From Rhytidiadelphus loreus (Eukaryota; Streptophyta; Bryopsida; Hypnales; Hylocomiaceae): a stretch of DNA of 64,000 nucleotides. A program made the position numbers and the translations under genes. Where the stretch lies: positions 30,261,001 to 30,325,000 of the forward strand of contig OX344765.1 of the NCBI GenBank assembly GCA_947034895.1, read 5' to 3'. Shown here piece after piece: positions 55,853-64,000 of this stretch (position 1 is the first letter of the stretch; every line of letters starts with the position of its first letter). The notes beneath the pieces were generated by a model. It ran no database searches and was not told where the DNA came from. It was given only the letters and a program-made list of their open reading frames with translations.

Positions 55853-57836
55853 TTAATCCATTCATTCCACAAGCCAGTTGAAGCAAACAATCAAAGTTTT
55901 TTGTTTGCTTTTTGTTTTTTCTAAAGTAATCAATCAAGCTTGGTTGATTGGTATCGTGTTTTTGCAATGGAATTCCATTTGTCTAAAAAAAATCAATCAA
56001 CAAAAGATGGCTTGGTGGGCACATTTATTGCAAGTTCAGGGTTGGCTTAAAAAAAATTCCACTTTTAAATTTTTGGGGTAAATGATCATTGTTGTATCTT
56101 TCTACCTCCATGGTTATTTTATGGTTTGTTCCAAACATGAATTCAAAATTGCCAAATTTTATCATTTGGTTCTAAATAATTAGTTCCTACATTCTTTTTC
56201 AAGGTGAAAAAAGTTTAGAGTTGATCCACTCTTGTAACAAATGTTAGGGTGAGATGTAGAATTGTGTTTTTGGTGGATGAAATGAGTAAACCCTATAGAG
56301 GTGGAATAGACATGCTTCCTATTCTTAATGAACAATAAACAAAAATCACTTCCTTCAAGTGATGGATTTATATATAGCATTCACCAATGAATAATTAATG
56401 AACCGTTAAACAACTTTGAGCCCCCAATATTGTAAAACAACATTGATACTCCCACCACCCACATTCTAAGGGCCGAAGGAATATCTTGGGACCTATCAAG
56501 TTTAAATCAAGAGCCCACTTGAGAATCATTATATTGGGATTTTCATGCATTTGGAGAAGCAAAAGGAAGGCTCCCAACATTAGTCAACCATGTTATGTAA
56601 TGCAACATGCATGAAAGTCCTTGAGGGATGCTACCTATTGCAAATGTGCTCTATGTAGGTGCAATAAGATTTGCAAGAAATGTGTTTGATCATGGGAATT
56701 GACAAGCCTACACAACTCCAATGCATGGGACTATATATATAAGCAACTACTTTTTTTAGAGACTATATATATATATATATTGCACACCTTCAATTTGAAC
56801 CCCAACCCTTGAGATGAAGATACCCCCTCACTGTCCATGGTTTGTTTGACCCATGAGTGCACCCATCTCTAAAAAAAAGTGTTGCTCACAAAATGCAAGG
56901 TGGAATTTAGGATCTTCACTATTGGAATGAGTGAGTAGCTTCATTGCATAGTAAATGCAAACACTAAAAATCTGAAATTTAGCAGTTGGATTGTTTTCCT
57001 ACAATGTTTGACTGTGGTTTTATTTTTTTAATCCACAATGGACACTTTTTGTTCCCTTGGACGGTGAGGGGTTAAGCTTTACATGATGATATTGTGAGGG
57101 TCATTGCCATGAACCAAATGGATGTCTTTCCAGGTTCTTTTGTTAAGTTTTTTTGGACACAAGTGAAGGCAGTGTCTTGCCATTCAACGTATGGAATTAA
57201 TACAGTATGTAGCTTGTTCCACTGTATGTCCTCTGGCTTGTTGTTGCAAAATACAGATATTGTGGCAACAGTCCTGGTTGTACCAAATTAAATCTCTGGA
57301 ATGCACTCTACCGGCTTCTAATCACAACTTCCGGGCGCTAATCAAGGGATTGCTAATGAAGACCAACTGGTCCCCGGGACAGACTTCCGAGATTCAGGGA
57401 TCCAGGAGATAGAGGAAAATTATAGCTCTGAAATCACACAATCTCGTCCACCCAGACTCCTCTTTATGTCATAGCTTTGGCGCCCATAATACAAGTGACA
57501 ATATATATGGAGTTTGGGAGTTCTTTAACTTTGCAACATTGAATAGGGTTGAATGTAAATACTGTATAGCACTTGGGGTTAACTTACAGAAGGTTCATGT
57601 TTAAAACTCTTTTTTTTACAATTATGTATCAGAGCTTGAATGTACACCAGCATTACAATTTTACCTACAATGGGCTTGCTCCCATTTTGCCTGTAATGGG
57701 ATAGTTTACGTCAACTAGTGTAGAACATCATAACAATGATATGCAATGGTGTTTTGGGCTAAAAATGTAATTGAGCCATAAAAAGCTCAAGACATGATAG
57801 TCTCTACTTGGTTGAGGTTAAGCCTTTTAACATCTT
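55853..57836. other. Intergenic, includes a TTAA-family right end near 57073
   Basis: No gene. CCTTGGACGGTGAGGGG followed by TTAA (57073-57076) resembles a TTAA-family right end with no visible partner. A TA run is at about 56764-56780. The section 57290-57420 is GC-richer without a recognised feature. Confidence 0.35.
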
Positions 57837-58046
57837 CATCCTATTTTGAATTTTTGTAAATTCTTGCTATATCTTTGTTCAAAAATATCATTTACTTTAA
57901 TAACATCAAATTGGTCATTAAAATAGGTTATCTTGAGAAGATTCAAGTCTTGTTTTTGATGAATGACAAGATATTTGAACAAAACATTGTCCTAAAGCAC
58001 TTTGTTTATCATCCATAATATGAGTGCCAAACTCATTAGGGGTTAA
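57837..58046. mobile_element. Short TTAA MITE, copy 2 (210 bp)
   Basis: TTAACATCTTCATCC at the left and CTCATTAGGGG plus TTAA at the right. The interior matches 43869-44097 in the same orientation. Small deletions explain the shorter length. Confidence 0.7.
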
Positions 58047-58684
58047 AGATTGTTTGGGAGGACACATTTTCATACATTCTTGTATTAGTCTAGGAAGAGA
58101 TTGTATGGTTTGGATGTGTATCAAGAGCAATTTAAAAAAAAATTCATTAGAAATGATAGTTTTCAAGAGATTTTTGTTGAAACATAGCCATCAAAATTTG
58201 AAGGTGTTAATAAAGTTAAAACAACAAATTGTCACAGTGAAAGTTTGCAACAGCTTTTGATGTGCGTGGTGTTAGAGATTGGTGAGAGATGAGAGGGTGC
58301 GATATTATATAAACTTAAATGTGGGTGGGTGTAAATAACCATTCAATGGACACTAAGGCACCAACAATAGGAAAATCAGCAACAGATAGTTGAACATTAT
58401 AGCCCACTCTTAACAGAGGCAGGTACATACCAGAGCGAGAATGTTCACGATGGGTACATGAGCACCCCGTGTGTATCATTTAGAAACGGGAAGCCTGGAG
58501 CTTGGCGGCGGTCATCATAATACTGTCTTAACTATTAATAAACCCACAGTGACTGCAGTCATTTTTTTTCCAAGGGCTGCCCGTCTCACTCTGACCAACC
58601 AAGTTTCAACAGCATGGGAACTTGGTGTCGTTGGGAACTTCTGTGGTTAAGGTAAGTGAGCCCATCGTGGGCAAAATTATATTA

Positions 58685-58890
58685 TGGTGAAGCCACCTAT
58701 AATCGATCAAATAAGCAATTTTGGATATGATCTGGAGTAGTGTAGGGCGAAGCAAATATTTTTGGAGGTGGAAGGATAGAAATGACGGGGATTGTAAAAA
58801 AATTGGTAATTTTATCAATTGAATTGTAATTACTATGAATTCTGAAAGGCAAAAAGTGCTTCGGACCCATTGCCAATCTCTAGACTCTTC
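58685..58890. repeat. Dispersed repeat, partner of 18880-19095
   Basis: Aligns with the stretch upstream of the CARA pseudogene over about 210 bp in the same orientation, ending TCTAGACTCTTCCAA. Weak similarity continues to about 59000. Confidence 0.55.
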
Positions 58891-59464
58891 CAATTCCAAT
58901 CAATGAAAAACTACAATCTTATTCAATGCTTTCTACTTTCTTACTCACTACTTTGGAATATGTGTCATGAATCTATTAGTTCCAATTTTTTTTTTAACAA
59001 AACATTATAGCTATGGTTGGAAATAAGTCAATCTATAGGTTGGTTATTGGTCCCTGATCAGGAATGGGTGACTCCACCATGGTGTTGTATATTTCAAATC
59101 TTGAATGTACACCACCATTATAATTTTGCCCACAATGGGCTTGCTTTTCTTTTTCTTTTTCAAAAAGAAGGGTGTGAAATGGGCTTGCTTATCTGTTTTT
59201 TGAAAAGAATGGTGACCATTGAAAAAAAAAAAACGAAGGGAAAAACAATCAATCAGGCTCTCGAGACCTGCTTAATAAATGGGTTTGCTTTTCTTATTAT
59301 CCATGGACCTCAACTTCTCACCTCAAGTCATCACAAGGGCTTTTTTTCTTTTTCTTTTGGCTTTGTGGTGCCCAATTGCACTAGAAAAAAATAATTGGGC
59401 TAAAAAATGGCAACATACCGTGAAGCTTTTTGCTACAAAACTTTGAATTAAAAAAAAACTTGGA

Positions 59465-59640
59465 TTAAATTACTTGATTGTGGATGAAAACATAATTATA
59501 GACATGTGATATGTGCTAATGTGATATTTTTTATCCAATATGTGGATGAATGTTGAAACTTGGAGCACCACTATATCATTTTATATCGCCACTTTGGCAC
59601 TTCATAAAAAATGAAAAAAAAGACTTGGTCACCACCACAA
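59465..59640 (+). repeat. Dispersed repeat, partner of 44221-44400
   Basis: Long shared blocks with the 44.2-kb copy, among them GATGAAAAC, ATGTGATATTTT, TATCCAATATGT, GGATGAATGTTGAAA and GCCACTTTGGCACTTCAT. Confidence 0.7.
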
Positions 59641-61557
59641 ATCTTTCTTGCTCCTTGCATTTTTTCCCTTTGTGGCCCCTAATTTTATTTATTTATGAAT
59701 GGTGCATAATGTGTAGCACTCTTGAAGTAAATATGAGTTGGGTGTATTTTCTAAATTGATATTCTAGATAAAATTATTCTATCTAAGGTGATACTATGAC
59801 TATGAGAGGAATCATTCCATCTACATTATTGTGAGAATCACATGACGGGTTCTGATTGAATTGAAATCTTAAATGCAAGAGATGAGTTGGTTCTTGATTT
59901 TTAGATAATACCATGATTGAGAAGAGACTTTGCAAACACTACTTTAGAATGTTATGCTTGGAGGTGTTATAAAGTAGAAATGTAACAAATAGAAAATAAA
60001 TTTAAATAAGCATGACACTACTTTGAATTTGTGAGTAGTGTGGGTCATTGTGTCTTCATCTAATTTATGGTTCTTATAATATAAAAGACATGCTTGCCAG
60101 TCCAAACTTCCAAATGTAAATGGATTATTTGTCTACTTTGGTAAACAGTTAGTACAATAATTTTACAAGAACTCTTGATATCAATCGCAATCTTAATTTG
60201 ACCAATACGAGTTTGGATCTATAACTAATAAAAATTTAAAAATTTAAAGTTTGCTTACTTTGATTGCATTTACAACCTCAACGTGAATTTCAAGTATGTT
60301 CTACTATCATCTTCATAGATTTGGATAGTTAAGTTTATTTTTTCATGTCAATTTATCAAACATTAGTTGACCCCTAAAGGTTAAATAAGTGAATGTCTTG
60401 ATGTGAAAATGGATAAAAAGTGACCAAATTCTTTTTGAAATGTAATCATTGGATCTTTGATGAGTCACCTTGAAGTTCTAGCCACCTTAAAATTATCTGC
60501 ATCAAATTCTAAAAAAATTAGGAGACCAAGGAGTTCAAAGTGTGGTAAAAAAGTTTTTTTAAGTCTCCCCAAAACTTAAGCAATAGTGAACTCAAGTACA
60601 CATGATGCTACTCAAATGAATTGTGAAACTTAGAATTCTTCTTCCAACATGAATTAGGTCTATATTGAATTTTTTTTGTAAAGATTGGAGTTCTCTTTCA
60701 TACCCCCAAATAATGAAATGTGTGTTGAGGTACTCAAAAATTCATTTATAAAGTGATTTTTTGGATTTAAATATCTCAAACCCTACAACCTCTTCTCAAA
60801 AATTGAAGGGTGTGGATAAAAGACTAGATGTTGTCTACTAGGAAAAAAGAATTCTAAAGCTTCAAATCTACATGTGTAATGGCCGTTTTGGTAAATTGAA
60901 TTTCATATAGAGAATAACCTATTTGGACAACCTTGAGCATTCATGATCCCCTCTTTTTTCCTTTAGACTTGGCTTCATTTAACAACCTCACAGCGCACTG
61001 GCCAACCTCGGCCATCTCACATTCTTTTAGGTGCTTTTTGTTTCACTAGTCTTTAGTGTAAGGGCAACTTGAACAACAATAGCATATGTTGGACCTGGGA
61101 TGCCTAAAATTAAAATGCATATAGTTGAAGTACCCAAGGCTAGAGTTTAGTCATTTTTGTTTTCCAATATGTGCAAAAGAAGCATAAACAAAGACTACTA
61201 CTACTAATAATTGGAAAAGGGAGAAAAATAAAGAGTAATAATAATAATATAAAGTAAAATATTAATTTGCAAATACCAATTGGAATAAGAACTTTATCCA
61301 ATAAAATGTGATATGCTCTTCAACTTATCTCCAACATTAATTGATGGTGGTGGTCTAGGCCACCTCAAGGTTTACAATGGGCCTCTTCAAAACACCTACA
61401 TTTCAAACAAAGATATGTCCTATTGTGTGCTCAACAATAGTAGTTACAACATGAATCACCACAATACAAACACGGATAGAACAAACACGGATAGAATATG
61501 CAACTCTATATTAGCAAATGGGGCCTTGCTTTTTCTTCTTCCATGTCCATTTCTTGG
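59641..61557. other. AT-rich sequence with a possible TTAA-family left end
   Basis: No gene. TTGACCCCTAAAGG at 60367 looks like a family left terminus with the TTAA changed to TTGA. No matching right end is visible before the window stops, so it could open a long element that contains the transposase fragment at 61.6 kb. Confidence 0.35.
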
Positions 61558-61836
61558 CTATACCAATTTTGTATGAGCACATTGTATTTTGAATTGTAGG
61601 TGACTAATTTGATTAATTGGACTATGGTATACCGTTGCAACATCCTTAGATGCTAGTAATTGATTTGCCATGTCTACACTTCTCACGTGAGCTTTATATT
61701 CCAAATGTACAAGGGAGTTTTGGATGCTATCTCTCACAACTTCATTTCTATAAGAAACCATAGGAACCAACACATGAAGAAATACAATAGGCAATGCATG
61801 AGTAGAAATGAAAAGAACTAGTTGTTTGGCCTTCCA
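61558..61836 (-). pseudogene. piggyBac-like transposase fragment
   Basis: One frame on the minus strand (61836 to 61558) reads WKAKQLVLFISTHALP, then RNEVVRDSIQNSLVHLEY, then KAHVRSVDMANQLLAS. This is the pattern of the catalytic domain of piggyBac-type transposases (DDE_Tnp_1_7): a W.D.K.V.F.ST block followed by Y..HMRGVD.ADQL. The expected Asp of the GVDxxDQ motif reads D-M-A-N here, so the second acidic residue is Asn. Sequence on either side is out of frame or unrecognisable, so the gene is dead. Assignment is from motif memory only. The many TTAA-ended elements in this window give it context. Confidence 0.55.
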
Positions 61837-64000
61837 AACAACACTAATTCCTTGACTCTAATGCATTTGCCACTACAATGTGCCTTGTGAGGAATGGTTC
61901 CAATTCCTCAAGGCCTTCAATTCTAGTAGTAAGCCTACTCTATTCAACTTCATCATCCCGGTTGAATATAAAATTTCTAATGTTGGGTTGATTTGTAAAA
62001 AGGACTTTGTCTTTTGTCTTCATTGAATGGTTTCAAATCTAGAGTTGTGATTTGTAGGTTCATGGACTGCAATTATAGAACTAATATAGGGTTCTACCTC
62101 ATTTGAAGGCACAAGACAAAAATATGAAGTCTTGTACTTTGATGGGTAGGAGATCATCTCGTGCAAGTTGTACATACATAAAAAGGGAAATTCACAATTT
62201 ATCTTGCTACAATTTTTTTGCTAAATTAGTATGCAAGAGAGGTTGGCATATTAACAAAATGAGGAGGGATAGAAGTTTCTTTTCACATATATTTTCTTTT
62301 TTGAATTAGAAAATCTTTGGCATCTTATTTCAAGGCAATTATGTTGGTAGAACTTGTGTAGATTAGATCATACTATATTTTTTCTCTAATCATAAGGTGA
62401 CAATAGAAGTGGTGTCATAATGTAGTTCATTGTAGATTGTAAGGAACTTAAATGCTCCTCTTTGAACTTGGATGTTTCTCATCTTGATGTTATTGTTGAG
62501 ATAAAAATATGGGTTGTTAAATTCAATGTCACCTAAAATCCTTCACCTAAAATACACGTTTTTTTATGGTGAATAGTAAACACATGGCAAAGTGGATGAG
62601 TGCAAGAAACACTTGCCTTTTTTTTCCCTTGGCCTTGGACATGTGTTTTTTTGCTCATAACTTTTGCATCATATATCAATTTTATATGGAATTATATTGA
62701 AACAAAAGTACATATGATAGTTATAGACATCGAGTGATTTTTTCAATTAAAAAAAATTTAGTTTACTAGTTTTAAATAGATTCCAATTGGATGTCTACCT
62801 TTGCCATTTTGGGAGGGCTTAGTACTATTTTGGCCCAATAATATGAATATGAAGGTTAAAATTGGGAGATAAGGGCTTCTACTAAAGTCATACAAGATCA
62901 CAAAGAAATTTTCTAAAAGAAATAAAGTATGCTCAAAGTGCACTACCTCTATGCAAGTGTAGAGGAAACAATTTTTTCCCCCGAAGATGCAAATGGTTGA
63001 AAAGGAACATCTTCAAATTAGAAAAATAGATTTTTTTGTTTATTTTTTTGAATCTTTTTGATATTTATAAAAAATTTCAAACATCAAAATATCTAATTTT
63101 TTAGTATTTTTCATTGCTTTGTTTTTGTACATAACTTTTAGAGATAAAATTTTCTAGACTTGAATTTTTGCACACATACTATTTGTAATGCTTTACAAAT
63201 TATACATATTTTTACAAATTATTCTGAAAGTCACAATACTCATTGAAATATGACATTTTGAGACAAAATTGCAAGAATTTCTTGCAACAACCCAAGTAGT
63301 CAAAGATAATTTTCTAAATTTCATCACATCACGCATCACATTTTAGAGAGTATTGGTAGAGCAAAAGGGATCTATACTCATGATCAATTATGGAAATCAA
63401 TACTTTGGTGAAAGATAACCAATATGTATTAAAGTGTTGAACAATCTCATGCTTCAAAAGAGATCCATCTCATCTTTTCATGAACTATTGCTTCTATTTT
63501 TTTCTTGAAATATCTACAACTTGAATGTGTCCACTATCGCTAGCCGTTTCATAGTTTGAATATCATGTGGCCTCTAGAGGTGACTGTGACTACCAATTAT
63601 TGTTACTTGTCTAAGATCTTATCAACTTTCGACCAAGATGGACTTGTCAGTTGCTACAATGCTAGAAAACCCATCTCTCAAAGTGGTAAAAATGTTATCT
63701 TTATCACTAGCCACTAGTGGAAGATGATTAATGTTTTGAAAGCTTATTATGGAAATTGAATGAAATGTAAGGCAATTTTTTTTGCCTATTCTTCAATGGT
63801 GTAACATATTCAATCACTCAAATACTTCATATCCGAGATGGTAAGGAAAGCAAATAAATTTTTTTGCCTATGAAATTTTTTATAGGAATTCTTCTTAAGC
63901 CAAATGTGATCTACATTCCTCCTCCTACCAAACTCTCTTAGCTTGGGGGATAGACAAGGTAAGGACAACTACAAAAATGTGAAAGATTCATTACGACAAA
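61837..64000. other. AT-rich sequence, no gene seen
   Basis: It may hold further decayed parts of the piggyBac-like transposase on the minus strand, but I could not read any with confidence. No terminal repeats found. Confidence 0.4.

Overview
The window looks like a land-plant nuclear chromosome. It is AT-rich and almost gene-free, with spliceosomal introns, Ty1-copia, CACTA, hAT-like, pogo-like and piggyBac-like transposons, and plant gene families (a RIN4/NOI protein and a plastid-type carbamoyl-phosphate synthase small subunit). I cannot fix the lineage. Pogo-like and piggyBac-like remnants beside plant genes make a non-seed plant (bryophyte, lycophyte or fern) possible, but this is a weak inference.

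Layout. 0.5-8.2 kb: a decayed pogo/Tigger-like DDE transposase gene on the minus strand. It is cut by four later insertions: a 5.45-kb Ty1-copia element (1938-7387, TSD ACAAA) and three CACTA-type MITEs, each with a 3-bp TSD. 8.6-8.9 kb: a broken acidic ORF. 10.73-10.96 kb: an inverted-repeat element carrying its own minisatellite. 12.0-13.6 kb: the best candidate for a live gene, a RIN4-like gene on the minus strand with two NOI domains and a cysteine-rich C-terminus, coding phase kept across five recognisable exons. 14.7-15.3 kb: three diverged ~200-bp tandem repeats. They lie upstream of a TATA box and a short signal-peptide ORF (15.58-15.79 kb). 16.3-18.9 kb: three TIR elements, one of them hAT-like with a perfect 8-bp TSD.

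19.36-23.41 kb: an intron-bearing but dead copy of the carbamoyl-phosphate synthase small-subunit gene. It has a frameshifting 10-bp duplication, a lost acceptor, a missing exon segment, two nonsense codons and a one-base insertion.

23.4-64 kb: no gene that I can support. The sequence is old repeats. The dominant family ends in TTAACCC(C)T...AGGGGTTAA and occurs in both orientations and several sizes. Three full copies are packed between 50.65 and 53.80 kb. TTAA targets with CCC-starting termini are the hallmark of piggyBac-type elements, and a degraded piggyBac-like transposase fragment lies at 61.56-61.84 kb. Other repeats include a second hAT-like copy (49.5 kb), a GAGCATCTCC-type MITE (38.8 kb), an inverted-repeat element with a 63-bp minisatellite (42.1 kb) and a smaller relative (51.6 kb), and GA tracts in a tandem ~1.3-kb duplication (27.3-29.5 kb).

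The genes do not form a pathway. The window is chiefly a record of layered transposition with one probable defence-related gene and one recently lost metabolic gene copy.
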